DNA from: Bacillota bacterium
GTDB lineage: Bacteria; Bacillota; Clostridia; Christensenellales; Aristaeellaceae
Assembly (NCBI GenBank): GCA_023416655.1
Contig: JAEZHK010000013.1
Location: 1-64,000, forward strand
Reading direction: 5' to 3'
DNA: 64,000 bases
Shown in pieces: positions 23,498 to 32,843 of this stretch (its first letter is position 1; every line of letters starts with the position of its first letter). A program made the position numbers and the translations under genes. The notes under the pieces are model-generated. The model did not search any database and had not been told where the DNA came from. It worked only from the letters and a program-made list of their open reading frames with translations.

Positions 23498-24211
23498 ATG
23501 AACCGACGGGTCCTCTGGATGATCCTGGCCGCGGCGATGATTCTGGCGCTGGGCGCGCTAACTTGGGCGGGCGTCCTCCGCCCCAACCAACTCGCCGCGA
23601 ACCGCTACCCGGTCCGCGGCGTCGACGTCTCCGAATATCAGGGGAGCATCGACTGGAAGAAGCTCTCCGCCGGGCTGGACTTCGCCTTCGTCAAGGCCAC
23701 GGAGGGGTCGGGCTCTCAGGACCCTACCTTTGACGCCAACTTCCGGGGCGCGGCGGAGGCGGGCCTCGTCACCAGCGCGTACCACTTCTTCAGCTTCGAA
23801 AGCCCGGGCGAAACGCAGGCGGAGAACTTCATCTGGACGGTCGGCAGCCTTTCCGGGCGGCTTCCGCCGGTGGTGGACGTGGAACTCTACGGCCGCTTCA
23901 AGCAGCAGTCCCCCGCCCTTGAAGACGTTCGCGCCCGGCTGGACCCGCTTCTAACCGCGCTGGAGGCGCGCTACGGCACAAAGCCTATCCTGTACGCGAC
24001 CGGCGCGGCCTGGTCGATGTACTTGAAAGACGCCTACGCCGGATACCCGCTGTGGATCCGTGAGGTCTATCTGGTCCCCCGCATGCCGTTTCTCTTCTGG
24101 CAGTACGCCGACCGCGGCCGCCTCGTCGGCTACGACGGGCCGGAAGAATTCATCGACCTCAACGTCTTTAGTGGCTCCGCAGAGGCGCTGGCCGCGCTGG
24201 CGCTTCCGTAG
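23498..24211 (+). CDS. GH25 family lysozyme (muramidase), exported
   Basis: This 237-residue protein has an N-terminal signal/anchor helix (RRVLWMILAAAMILALGALTWAG) and a single GH25 domain. Catalytic-site motifs are RGVDVSEYQGSIDWKKL, FAFVKATEGSGSQD, AYHFFSF, VVDVELYG and the C-terminal WQYADRGRLVGYDG. It should cut the MurNAc-GlcNAc bond of peptidoglycan outside the membrane. AAGGCGG six bases upstream favours this ATG. No cell-wall-binding repeats are attached. Confidence 0.92.
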   Translation: MNRRVLWMILAAAMILALGALTWAGVLRPNQLAANRYPVRGVDVSEYQGSIDWKKLSAGLDFAFVKATEGSGSQDPTFDANFRGAAEAGLVTSAYHFFSFESPGETQAENFIWTVGSLSGRLPPVVDVELYGRFKQQSPALEDVRARLDPLLTALEARYGTKPILYATGAAWSMYLKDAYAGYPLWIREVYLVPRMPFLFWQYADRGRLVGYDGPEEFIDLNVFSGSAEALAALALP

Positions 24212-24237
24212 ATTTTGTGCGCTTTGGGAGGCAGACG

Positions 24238-25617
24238 ATGGAGGGCAATTGGGGGATTCTCGTCCTGCTGGCGGTGGCGGTGGTCGTTTATGCGCTGGCG
24301 CGGGCGTATGGGCAAAGGGACGAGGACGGCGATACCGACGCGCCGGAGAGCGCCGGGGCGGACGGGCCGGAACCGGGCGCAACGGACGAGGGGGCTTCGG
24401 AACCGGACGGCGCGGCGGACGGGAATGACGCAGCCGAAGAGGCGAACATGCCCTGGGACGAGTGCCAGCTTCAACTTTCGGAAGCGCCGCCCATCGCCGA
24501 GTGCGACGGGGTAGAATTTTCTTCGCCGGGCGAAGCGGAAACCGGGACGGGCGCCGAAGCAGAACGGGAAGCCGAGGTTGAACCGGTGCCGGAATCCGGC
24601 CATGCGGCAAACATGGCCATCCGCCGGAAAGCAGGGCAGCTGTTCCGGGAAAATTACCGGAAAATCCTGCCGCTGTCCGGCATCGTCGTCCTGCTGATGG
24701 CGGCCGGGTTAATGCTTCAGAACACTGCATTCCCCGCCTGGCTTAGCGCTTTCATCAGTCCCAGAGACCTGCTCAATACCTTGCTTGCGCCGGTGGTCAC
24801 GCTGGGCGCGGCCTATGCCGCGGCGCGGCTCTGGAATGGGGAAACGCCGCGCCCGGGCATGCTGTTTTCCCTTCTCAAACCCCGGAGGATTCTCCCCGCG
24901 CTGGGGCTGATGCTGCTCAAGGCGTTATTCATGGCGCTTGCGTCCTTTGCATTGGGCGCCGTTATATTGTTGATCCAGAAGGCTTTCTTCAGCACCCCGC
25001 CAGACAACATGATTGAGACGATGCAGCTTGTGAACAACCTGATCTATGTCTCGTTGCTTCTCTACCTGTACGCGGTAATGTGGCTGACCGCCTGGCTTCT
25101 CGTGGCAGGTTTCGCGTTTGTCCGCGCGCCGGAGCGCGGCGCGATGGCGGCGTTCAGGGCCGGTTTCCGGGCGGGGAACCGCCATTTGGGAAGCGCGCTG
25201 GGCATGCTGATCGCCACGGGCTGGCCCTTTGGCGTCATCTTCATCATCCAGTACATCGGCGCGGTGTGGAGCGCGGCGCTGCAGTCGATGCTCCCATCCC
25301 TGGCGGTGGAAAGCCTGTACTTTCTGCTCATGCTGTTCTACGGCGGCTACCTGCTGCTTTCGATGGCTGGGCTGGCCGAACGGCTGCTGCCGGAAGGGGG
25401 CGGCGTGCCGCGAACGGAAGCCGAAAGCCCGGGCGGAGACGGGCCGCGCGAGGATGCTCCTCCCGAGGGGGGCGGCGCGCCGCGAACGGAAGCTGAAAGC
25501 CCGGGCGGAGACGGGCTGCGCGAGGATCTTCTTCCCGAGGAGCGCGACCCGGACCCCAAGGTCGGAGACGCTGAAGCGCCGCCCGCCTGGAACGCGCCGG
25601 AAGACGGGACAGGCTGA
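24238..25617 (+). CDS. Membrane protein with acidic linker (paralogue 1)
   Basis: Unknown family. One N-terminal helix (WGILVLLAVAVVVYALARAYG) is followed by a ~90-residue acidic low-complexity linker, then a domain of about six helices beginning at the polar lead-in RRKAGQLFRENYRKILPLSG (containing TPRPGMLFSLLKPRRILPAL, ATGWPFGVIFIIQYIG) and an acidic tail. It shares the domain plan and short motifs (YRKxxPL, TPRxGML, LKPRR, TGWP, LAERLL/LADRLL) with the next gene. The tail holds a 72-base (24-residue) tandem duplication around PRTEAESPGGDG. GGGAGGCAG precedes the chosen ATG. Confidence 0.75.
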   Translation: MEGNWGILVLLAVAVVVYALARAYGQRDEDGDTDAPESAGADGPEPGATDEGASEPDGAADGNDAAEEANMPWDECQLQLSEAPPIAECDGVEFSSPGEAETGTGAEAEREAEVEPVPESGHAANMAIRRKAGQLFRENYRKILPLSGIVVLLMAAGLMLQNTAFPAWLSAFISPRDLLNTLLAPVVTLGAAYAAARLWNGETPRPGMLFSLLKPRRILPALGLMLLKALFMALASFALGAVILLIQKAFFSTPPDNMIETMQLVNNLIYVSLLLYLYAVMWLTAWLLVAGFAFVRAPERGAMAAFRAGFRAGNRHLGSALGMLIATGWPFGVIFIIQYIGAVWSAALQSMLPSLAVESLYFLLMLFYGGYLLLSMAGLAERLLPEGGGVPRTEAESPGGDGPREDAPPEGGGAPRTEAESPGGDGLREDLLPEERDPDPKVGDAEAPPAWNAPEDGTG

Positions 25618-25667
25618 CACGGCGGGCCGGGCATACAGAGTGTACAAAAGCGGTTGGAGGATTCGCG

Positions 25668-26801
25668 ATGGACGGAAGCGGGCTGTTTCAGGTTTTGGTG
25701 ACGCTGGCGGTGATCCTGCTGGCGATCTTCGCGTTTGGCAAGGCGCGCCGGAAACCTGCGGGCGGCTCCCGGGACGATGACCGCCCGGAGGCGCAGGACA
25801 ACTTCCCGGAGAACAGCCAAACGGGCGACCAGGACACCGTTCGGAGCGATGGCGGCCCGAAGACGCAGGACGGCATGCCTGGACATCTCCAAACAGACGA
25901 ACCGGATGCGTTCGGCCTGAGGCGTGGGACACCAGGCCCGCAAGCCACCGACCCGGCCGCCGAAGCCACGCTGACCGGAACCGCCCGCCCCTCGCCCTGG
26001 AAAAGGGAGGACAGTCGCGCCATCCGCAAAACCGCCTGGCGGCTGTATCGCGGACAGTACCGGAAGGTCATGCCGCTGTTCGCCGCGACGGTGATCCTGG
26101 GCTACGCGTCGGGCGCGTTGGTCGACGCGGCGGGCGAGCCTTCGAAGCTGCTTCGCTATCCGTTTGTTTTGCTGCTCGGGTGGCTTTTGTCGCCGGTGCT
26201 CTCCGCCGGAAGCGCCTTCGCGGCGCTTCATATCTGGCGGGGAAAAACGCCGCGCGTCGGCATGCTGGCGGCGTATCTAAAGCCCCGGCGGTTTTTCCGC
26301 GCGATGGTTCTGGCGCTGATTCAGGTTCTGGCGCAGGCGTTTCCCGCGCTGTTTCTCTACGGCGGGCTGACGGCGTTGGCGCAGGGTATGGATGGCGCCC
26401 TGTTCATCCTCGGCGCGTGGGTGCTGCCGGTCCTCGTGATCGTGCTCGGGTTCGGCGGCATGCTCTGGGTCACCCTGCGCACGTCCATCGCCTTCTACGC
26501 GCTGGCGAATGATCCGGACAAGAGCGCCAGCGAGGCGTTTGAAACCGGCTTCCGCGCGACGCGGGGCCGCTTGCGCCCCCTCTTTGGCATGGCCTTTGTG
26601 ACCGGCTGGCCGCTCGTCGCGGTCGCGGGCCTCTCGGCCTGGCTGACCCTGGCAAACCCCGCGCTGCCCCCGGCGCTGGCCGCCTGGTCGTCCGCCGCGC
26701 TTTTTTCCCTGTACATCGGGTACAACTGGCTGGCGGAGGCGGGCCTTGCCGACCGGCTGCTGGCTGACGATGCCACGCAGGCCCCGCCCGAACCGCCCTA
26801 A
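25668..26801 (+). CDS. Membrane protein with acidic linker (paralogue 2)
   Basis: This 377-residue protein has the same plan as the preceding gene: N-terminal helix (FQVLVTLAVILLAIFAFG), a hydrophilic linker of about 100 residues rich in Asp, Glu and Pro, then a six-helix domain starting at AWRLYRGQYRKVMPLFAATV with TPRVGMLAAYLKPRRFFRAM and TGWPLVAVAGLSAW. GGAGGATTCGCG precedes the ATG. A DUF975-like integral membrane domain is possible but not certain. Tandem duplication of an ancestral gene is the simplest origin. Confidence 0.75.
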   Translation: MDGSGLFQVLVTLAVILLAIFAFGKARRKPAGGSRDDDRPEAQDNFPENSQTGDQDTVRSDGGPKTQDGMPGHLQTDEPDAFGLRRGTPGPQATDPAAEATLTGTARPSPWKREDSRAIRKTAWRLYRGQYRKVMPLFAATVILGYASGALVDAAGEPSKLLRYPFVLLLGWLLSPVLSAGSAFAALHIWRGKTPRVGMLAAYLKPRRFFRAMVLALIQVLAQAFPALFLYGGLTALAQGMDGALFILGAWVLPVLVIVLGFGGMLWVTLRTSIAFYALANDPDKSASEAFETGFRATRGRLRPLFGMAFVTGWPLVAVAGLSAWLTLANPALPPALAAWSSAALFSLYIGYNWLAEAGLADRLLADDATQAPPEPP

Positions 26802-26936
26802 CGAAAACGAAGCATCCGGCCCTGCGTCCGGCGAACCCTTGAGCCCGGCACAGTAGCCGAGCCGGGCGGGAACGGGAGCGCCTGGATCAGCCCGGGGATG
26901 CAGGGCGGTATCATTTTGATCCTCCGATATAATGAA

Positions 26937-26974
26937 AATCGTCAGCGCCGAGTTCTTGCTCGGTGCTGACGATT
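26937..26974 (-). terminator. Terminator at the left end of the phage element
   Basis: Arms AATCGTCAGC-CCGAG and CTCGG-GCTGACGATT form a long stem; read on the minus strand it is followed by TTTTCATT, 20 bases after the holin gene. Confidence 0.85.
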
Positions 26975-26995
26975 CTGTCAAGTCCGGTCCAGAAT

Positions 26996-27490
26996 TTATT
27001 CGCCTGTGCCGACGCCTGTTCCAACGTTCTTTTTGCCGTCCGCCAGCATCGCCGCGCCCAGCGCCCCCATCTTGCGGACTTCCGCCTCGATGGTGGCCCG
27101 ATCTACGAGGAAGCCTTTCGCCTCCAGCTGGCTGGCAGCCCATTCCAGCTTTTGCTCGCCCGTCCCCGCGCCGAACATCTGCTCCGCCGCGTACACGACG
27201 GTCTGATACGCCGCGACGATGCGCTGCCGCTGCTCGTAGGAATACTTGGCCCGGATCCAGGGAATCAGGAACGCGGTAATCAGCGAGACGGCCAGGCTCA
27301 CAACCGCCTGCATCAAGGGGGTCAGGTCGATGGCGACCGCGGGCGAATCGCCGCCATCAGGGGCGGCGGTCTGGAACACGGGCACATCCGTCACATCCGG
27401 CATGTCGTCGGCATAAGCAATCGTCAGGCACGCGGTGGTCAGGCTCGTGATCAAGACCAACGCCATCAGGATCCCTTCAATTCGCTTCAT
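26996..27490 (-). CDS. Phage holin-like protein (LLH type)
   Basis: This 164-residue protein has an N-terminal signal-like helix (GILMALVLITSLTTACLTIAYA) and a second helix (AVVSLAVSLITAFLIPWI). A cytoplasmic helical tail (YSYEQRQRIVAAYQTVVYAAEQMF) follows, the layout of the LLH holin family. It is placed directly after the endolysin, as expected of a lysis cassette, and is the last gene of the minus-strand transcript. Holin function is inferred from topology and position. Confidence 0.75.
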   Translation of the reverse strand: MKRIEGILMALVLITSLTTACLTIAYADDMPDVTDVPVFQTAAPDGGDSPAVAIDLTPLMQAVVSLAVSLITAFLIPWIRAKYSYEQRQRIVAAYQTVVYAAEQMFGAGTGEQKLEWAASQLEAKGFLVDRATIEAEVRKMGALGAAMLADGKKNVGTGVGTGE

Positions 27491-27493
27491 CGG

Positions 27494-28531
27494 TTATTGG
27501 ATCACCTCCGCATATTTTCCGGACACCCAGCCGTCCTCGCCGTCCAGCGACACCGCCAGCCAGCCGGATTCGCTCTTCTCGCCGCGGTAGGGCAGCTTGT
27601 CTCCCTTCCTGGCGACACCCAGCGTCGCGCCGCCGGTCGAGGGCTGGGTCCGCACCCAGGCGTCCCCTCCGACAATCTCCACCAACTGCCCGGGCATTTC
27701 GGCGGGCGGATCGACGGGATCATCGCCGCTCTCGGGCAAGCGTGCGTTGAGGGCGGCAACGGTTTCAGGTCCGACCACACCACTGACATCAAGCCCGGCG
27801 TCCTTCTGGAACGCCAGGACGGCGTTGCGCGTCGCCTTGCCAAACTCACCGTCCGCGCCCCACTTGCCGCACGAGTAGCCCAGCGTGATCAGGGACTCCT
27901 GAAGGGCTTTGACGTCGTCGCCCGTATCCCCCATGGCGAGCGCGCGGTGTCCAAGTTCAGGCGCATCCGGCACAGGCACGGGGCCAGCGCCGACGTAATC
28001 GAAATACTTGGTCATCCATCCCCAGCGGTTCCAGCCGCGCTGGTATAGCCTGGACTTGACGCAGCCGTACATGACCCCGCGCGCCTCGATGACCCACCAG
28101 TCGCCGCTGGGGTCTCCTTCGACCACAGGTTTCCAGAGGTACCCGACGTGCGACACGTAGCTGCCGTTGTGGATGAAAACCGCCGCGCCGAGCACACGGT
28201 ACTTGGCGGGGATTCTGCCACTACCCTTGGGGCTGCACCAGGTGGCGAAGTTGTTCCGGGCGCGGGCGTTGATGTTGACGCCGGTCTCGGCCAGATACCC
28301 GCCCTCCGCCAGGCCGTTGCAATCGTGCACCAGCGGCGCGTTCTCCCGCCAATACAGCGCTTTTATGCGCTGAACGCCCTTGTATTGCGTGAACCACCAG
28401 GAATCCTTGGACCATTTCTTGGGGTCCTGACCGTAAGCGCCCATGATATACCCGCACTTGTTTTCAAGACACCAGGCCAGATAATTGACCAGAACGCCGA
28501 TGGGAACAAGCTTGATCGCCACAATCCTCAC
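27494..28531 (-). CDS. Endolysin: NlpC/P60-like peptidase, peptidoglycan-binding and SH3 domains
   Basis: This 345-residue lysin has three parts. Residues about 1-180 are an NlpC/P60-like peptidase with Cys about 71 in HDCNGL and His about 128 in YVSHVGYLW. Residues about 195-265 are a PG_binding_1 module (LGHRALAMGDTGDDVKALQE, GEFGKATRNAVLAFQKDAGL, GVVGPETVAALNA). Residues about 285-345 are a bacterial SH3 module (AWVRTQPSTGGATLGVARKG). There is no signal peptide, so release needs the adjacent holin. Confidence 0.9.
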   Translation of the reverse strand: MRIVAIKLVPIGVLVNYLAWCLENKCGYIMGAYGQDPKKWSKDSWWFTQYKGVQRIKALYWRENAPLVHDCNGLAEGGYLAETGVNINARARNNFATWCSPKGSGRIPAKYRVLGAAVFIHNGSYVSHVGYLWKPVVEGDPSGDWWVIEARGVMYGCVKSRLYQRGWNRWGWMTKYFDYVGAGPVPVPDAPELGHRALAMGDTGDDVKALQESLITLGYSCGKWGADGEFGKATRNAVLAFQKDAGLDVSGVVGPETVAALNARLPESGDDPVDPPAEMPGQLVEIVGGDAWVRTQPSTGGATLGVARKGDKLPYRGEKSESGWLAVSLDGEDGWVSGKYAEVIQ

Positions 28532-28557
28532 TCCTTTTTCTTATGTAGCGACATCCC

Positions 28558-30957
28558 TCAGCCGATTTTCTGCGCGGTAAAAAACGTGCCCGCAGACACC
28601 AGCATTTTGCTGGCGGCCGCCATCGACACGACGGGAAGGATCTTTTCACCGCTGAAGCACCACAGGTCGGCCACCAGGGAGCAGGTCGTGCTGCTCGCGC
28701 TCAGCGGCGCGCTCGCGGCCCGCCGGTACGCGATGCGCGTCGTAAGGTCGGCGTCGGTTGCGTAATCGCGGGAAGTCGGGGGCGTCCATTCCGCCGGCAT
28801 CCGGTTGATGGTCAGCACCGCGCCCGAGGAACTCGATGCCTGCTCCAGGTCGGCGTGGAACACGAATCGGTAGTAGCCGGACTCCCGGATTACGATGCCG
28901 ACATCGCGCAGCGACTGGTTCCCGCCCTTGAACGAACCGTACCGGCCGTAGCCATCCCCGATGGTCTTCCAGTCCAGCATGTAGCGCCGGGCCGTTGCAT
29001 TGTACACTATGCTCTCACCGGTCGGCATGCTCATGTGAATCATCGGCGCGAAATTCGACAGTGTTCGGGCACTGTCCGAGGCAGAATACGCGCCGTCGGT
29101 GTAAATGGTGCTGCCTTCCGGCGAGCGCTGTACCAAGAGCCAGGCAAGCTCGGTCCCGCCCTCGCCCATCGCGATCAGGCGCAGGGCGTTCAGCGCCTTG
29201 ATCGACACGCTGTAGTTGTCCACGCACTCAGACTGCGCGTTCAAAAGGGTGCTGCGGACCGCTTCGATCTTAACCGGCGTCGTCTCCCCGGTCGGCGCGA
29301 AATCCGGACCGGTCGCCCTCATGAAGCTGGGCTGCACGAGGTGCAGCGCGGCGGTATCGACACGCGCCTGCCCCGAGCCTGACGCCGCCGTCTCGATCCC
29401 GATGCGCGTCTCTCCCGCCGCCCCCGGCGAGACGAGCGCCCCGGCGACGCCCGCGGGCTGGCCGTTGGGGAGCACCATGCCCCCCAGGATCATCATGCCG
29501 TCCGAGGAGCGGAAGAGCCCATACCTTGCGCCGCGCGCGTTGAAGAAGGTGAGCACCTGATGCGCGCCGTCCGCGCTCGAAAGCACCGTATCGACGCGCA
29601 GGCCCTCCTCCGGTGATATGGAGACCGACTCGATCGCCATGCGCTGCACCGCGCCAAGCGCCGCCCATCCGCTTCCGGTGTACGCCACAGAGACGGTCGC
29701 GCCGTCACTGGCCACCAAGTTCCTTCCGCCCGCGCCGCTGATGCGCACAGGCGCTGCAGAGGCTTCCAGATTTGAGGCTCTCTGGTACAAAACCTTGACC
29801 GGCGTCCCGGCCGTATTCTCGGCGGCAAGCCACGCCTGGAACGCCGCGACCTTCTGCGCGGGGGCCCAAGCGTCGCTCCACCCGGACATGCGGGCCTTCA
29901 TAATCACGAAACCAATGTCGCTGGCCCCGTCCTGGCCGATGGCGTCCGTGGCGGTGGACTGGGATATTGAGGCCCACTGGAAGTGCGAGCACAGGCCGAC
30001 GGAACCGGGCTTGATCCCCGCTGTCAGCCCGAACCGAGCATAGTTCGCGTTGGTCGGTTGGGAAGCGTGATACGAACAGGGCTGCGTGCCCGCCAGCGTT
30101 TTCAGCTCCGTCCGGTACAATCCATGGCCGTCGCTTGCGATCTCATCCTCCGCGCCCGCCATCCCGTAGAGTGCTAAGGACGGAATGAGGGTGTAGTCCT
30201 TCCCGCTGTACGCCTCAAATGCCGTCGCGTCCGCCCCGGCCTCCAGCTGCGGCCTGATGACGACGTTATTGTAGGTCGCGCCGCCGCCAACGCGGATCGC
30301 ATATCCCCACACATATTGGTTCGACAGCGTGAACGTCAGCTTGGAGCCAATGGACGTGAGGGTGAAATTGGTGAGGGGCGAAGCTACCTGACTGCTGCCG
30401 TCCTGCATCAGGCGCATTTGAAGATCGGAGCCATGCGCGGCGGGGTTGTTTGCGGAGAACGTGAACTGCCCGTTCAGAAATACGCCCATCTGAACGGTGA
30501 ATAAGGTCGGGGTCCCGGCTGCGCCGGTACAGGTCCCGTTCAGCGTGACCGTGCCGTCGACCGCGACAGTCGTTGTCACACCGGCACTGGTCATGGTCGT
30601 GCCCGGCTTCAAGATGTTCTTCCCGGTGCGCACCACCTTGACCGACGATTTGCCGCCGATCGCCCGGATGTTCGTGGGCGACGGTGCGCCGCTGCCCGCC
30701 TGGGAAGCGACCGCCTTGACCGTCACGCCGAGCGTCCGGTCATCGGAAAGATCCTCAAACGACACGGTCATGCCGCTCTCAATCCCCGGGTAGCTCCGGG
30801 CGTTGCCAACGGACAACCCTTTCCACGCCAGGAGCTCATTGGGCGTGACGCCGGTATTGCGCCACAGCTGCCCCACCGCCGGGCTCTCCGGCGGCGTGGC
30901 CGACTGATATACCTCGCTGGGCGCAAACTGCATCACCGTGGATCCTCTCACCGCCAT
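28558..30957 (-). CDS. Phage tail fibre / host-recognition protein
   Basis: The 799-residue protein lies last in the tail module, the position of receptor-binding fibres and upper baseplate proteins. The region about 90-280 (LGVTVKAVASQAGSG, VRTGKNILKP, ADATAFEAYSG) is typical of tail-tip proteins with carbohydrate-binding beta-sandwich folds; the C-terminal half is Ser/Thr/Gly-rich. The start at MAVRGSTVMQF is set by AGAGGAGG, which overlaps the stop of the preceding gene; the longer frame is a shadow. Receptor is unknown. Confidence 0.78.
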   Translation of the reverse strand: MAVRGSTVMQFAPSEVYQSATPPESPAVGQLWRNTGVTPNELLAWKGLSVGNARSYPGIESGMTVSFEDLSDDRTLGVTVKAVASQAGSGAPSPTNIRAIGGKSSVKVVRTGKNILKPGTTMTSAGVTTTVAVDGTVTLNGTCTGAAGTPTLFTVQMGVFLNGQFTFSANNPAAHGSDLQMRLMQDGSSQVASPLTNFTLTSIGSKLTFTLSNQYVWGYAIRVGGGATYNNVVIRPQLEAGADATAFEAYSGKDYTLIPSLALYGMAGAEDEIASDGHGLYRTELKTLAGTQPCSYHASQPTNANYARFGLTAGIKPGSVGLCSHFQWASISQSTATDAIGQDGASDIGFVIMKARMSGWSDAWAPAQKVAAFQAWLAAENTAGTPVKVLYQRASNLEASAAPVRISGAGGRNLVASDGATVSVAYTGSGWAALGAVQRMAIESVSISPEEGLRVDTVLSSADGAHQVLTFFNARGARYGLFRSSDGMMILGGMVLPNGQPAGVAGALVSPGAAGETRIGIETAASGSGQARVDTAALHLVQPSFMRATGPDFAPTGETTPVKIEAVRSTLLNAQSECVDNYSVSIKALNALRLIAMGEGGTELAWLLVQRSPEGSTIYTDGAYSASDSARTLSNFAPMIHMSMPTGESIVYNATARRYMLDWKTIGDGYGRYGSFKGGNQSLRDVGIVIRESGYYRFVFHADLEQASSSSGAVLTINRMPAEWTPPTSRDYATDADLTTRIAYRRAASAPLSASSTTCSLVADLWCFSGEKILPVVSMAAASKMLVSAGTFFTAQKIG

Positions 30958-30959
30958 CC

Positions 30960-32843
30960 TTACGCCTCCTCTGGCTCGTCCGCCACGTCGCAGTGATAGA
31001 TCGCGGGGCTCGCCGCAAACTCCGCCGCCGTGACGCCGACCGATTTCATGCCCGCGTGCGCCGCCGCCCAGGCGGCGTCCGCCGGGGCGTTGCCGCTCTC
31101 TCGCGCCCACGAGAACAGCGACGCGTCCAGATCGCCCGTGATCTCCGTTCCGCCCCGGTACACCCGCGCGGAGAGGAGTGACCCTATGGCCGTTGTCTGC
31201 CCGCCGAGCACATTCCCCGCGGAGGATGAAACGGTGACACGCAGGACAGCGGCGTTAACGGACGCATTGCCGGACACGTCAATATAGCTCCCGACATCAT
31301 CCGCCAGCGCCCCCGCGTCCACCGTGCCGGGGGCCACCAGCGTGCCGGGGATGCCCGCCGGAAGCTGCCACACGGGCGTCTTGACGCGCGTCCTGTCCAG
31401 CTGCACACGGCCCAGCTCCACGGACTTGAACCGCCCGGTCAGGCAATCCCACACCGTCTCGATGACTTTGGTCAGTACATCCACGTTGATGCCGGGATGC
31501 CTCACCCGTACCCGGTCGCACAGGTACACGTCGTCCAGCCGCTTGTACTGCTCGTACTCCACCGTGTCGCCCAGGCTCACGAATTCCACCCGCAGGTTGA
31601 CCGACGGCTGATCGCACTGCTCACCCTCGAACTTCGTCAGCGCCGCCTCGATCATCTTTTTGCGCGCGGCCAGCACGTCGGCAGCGCTGCCGCTCTTGGC
31701 CTTGATGTCCGTCTCCAGCACGCTCATCATCGGCCCGTGGTAGTCGCCCGCAACGGGGCTTGTCACCCAGGTCTCCCCCGCGGCGATGGTCACGTTCGTC
31801 CCGTTGATGTTGTAAGTCGCCGCGGCCAAAAGGAGCGGCTTCCCCTTGTACGTCTTGCCCACAGGCATGATCCGGGTGATTACGCCCGTCACGTCGGTGG
31901 TGCATTCAACGCCCAGCAGGTTCTTGCCGTACTCGATCCGGACGCCCCGGTTCTTCCCCGCCTCCCGGAGCAGATAGAACTCGTAGTTGTCCCGCACCAG
32001 TTCCACGCCCCAGCGGTCGACGAGGCCGGTATCCGGAGCGAGCAGCGCCTCTACCGCGTTCGCCCTCGTCCAGGCCACGTCCACACGCTGGTCGGTGAGG
32101 TTCGTATACCCCTCGAACTCGTGGGGGATCGCGCAGCCGCCCAAGAGGCCCGCAAGCGCTTCGGCGCAGGTGGGGTTGTTGGTCCCGGTTGCCTCGACGT
32201 AGCCGCTCCAGGTTGCGACGTTCCCGGCGAGATCGTAGAAGATGTGGCTGGCCGTTACGCTTACGCCCTTGTCGGTCACCGCCGCCTCCCGGATGCGGAA
32301 CAGCTGCGGCTTGACCGTCCAGGCGGGTTCCACCGTCTCGATGGCCGCCGGATCGTTTGCGATGGTATTGGTCACCGAGTATTCAATGCCCGAGATGGGG
32401 ATCCATCCGGAGCCGTACCTGGTCTTGGCCTTGTAGCGGGTGGACCCCTTGCGCGCGACGGCTATCTCAAAGCGCTGGCCCTTGGCCTTGTCCGACCAGA
32501 TCGGCAGCGTCTTGATCACGCGCCCGCCGGAGGGCTTCGAGTACAGTTTCCTCTGTCCGGCTGTGGCGGTGGTCCTGATCCTCCACTTCTCAACCGTGGT
32601 GACCAGCGTGGTGCCGTCGATCTCCGGCGTGGTGCGCACCGGCACATCGGCCTTCAGCACGCAGCCGGGCGTCAGCACCGCCCAGCGGCCATAGTCGTCG
32701 ATCGGGTGGTCCAGCGCCAGCTGGCTCAAGCCGTTGCGCTTCTCGGTAAACTCGCAGCGGCTGGGCGTCAGCGTCCCGCAGAGGCCCATCGTATCAAAGT
32801 CGTCCGCGCCGGGCGCGTAGGCGTATATAGCCACTACAGCCAC
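30960..32843 (-). CDS. Phage tail-associated (Tal-like) minor structural protein
   Basis: This 627-residue protein follows the distal tail protein and resembles the N-terminal Tal/gp27-like hub proteins of siphophages. Early stretches (CEFTEKRNGLSQLALDHPID, VRTTPEIDGTTLVTTVEKWR) carry an SH3-like insertion (TATAGQRKLYSKPSGG). The middle has TNLTDQRVDVAWTRANAVEALL and GKNLLGVECTTDVTGVITRI, classic hub signatures. The C-terminal 130 residues link to the fibre. It overlaps its upstream neighbour by ten bases. Confidence 0.85.
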   Translation of the reverse strand: MAVVAIYAYAPGADDFDTMGLCGTLTPSRCEFTEKRNGLSQLALDHPIDDYGRWAVLTPGCVLKADVPVRTTPEIDGTTLVTTVEKWRIRTTATAGQRKLYSKPSGGRVIKTLPIWSDKAKGQRFEIAVARKGSTRYKAKTRYGSGWIPISGIEYSVTNTIANDPAAIETVEPAWTVKPQLFRIREAAVTDKGVSVTASHIFYDLAGNVATWSGYVEATGTNNPTCAEALAGLLGGCAIPHEFEGYTNLTDQRVDVAWTRANAVEALLAPDTGLVDRWGVELVRDNYEFYLLREAGKNRGVRIEYGKNLLGVECTTDVTGVITRIMPVGKTYKGKPLLLAAATYNINGTNVTIAAGETWVTSPVAGDYHGPMMSVLETDIKAKSGSAADVLAARKKMIEAALTKFEGEQCDQPSVNLRVEFVSLGDTVEYEQYKRLDDVYLCDRVRVRHPGINVDVLTKVIETVWDCLTGRFKSVELGRVQLDRTRVKTPVWQLPAGIPGTLVAPGTVDAGALADDVGSYIDVSGNASVNAAVLRVTVSSSAGNVLGGQTTAIGSLLSARVYRGGTEITGDLDASLFSWARESGNAPADAAWAAAHAGMKSVGVTAAEFAASPAIYHCDVADEPEEA

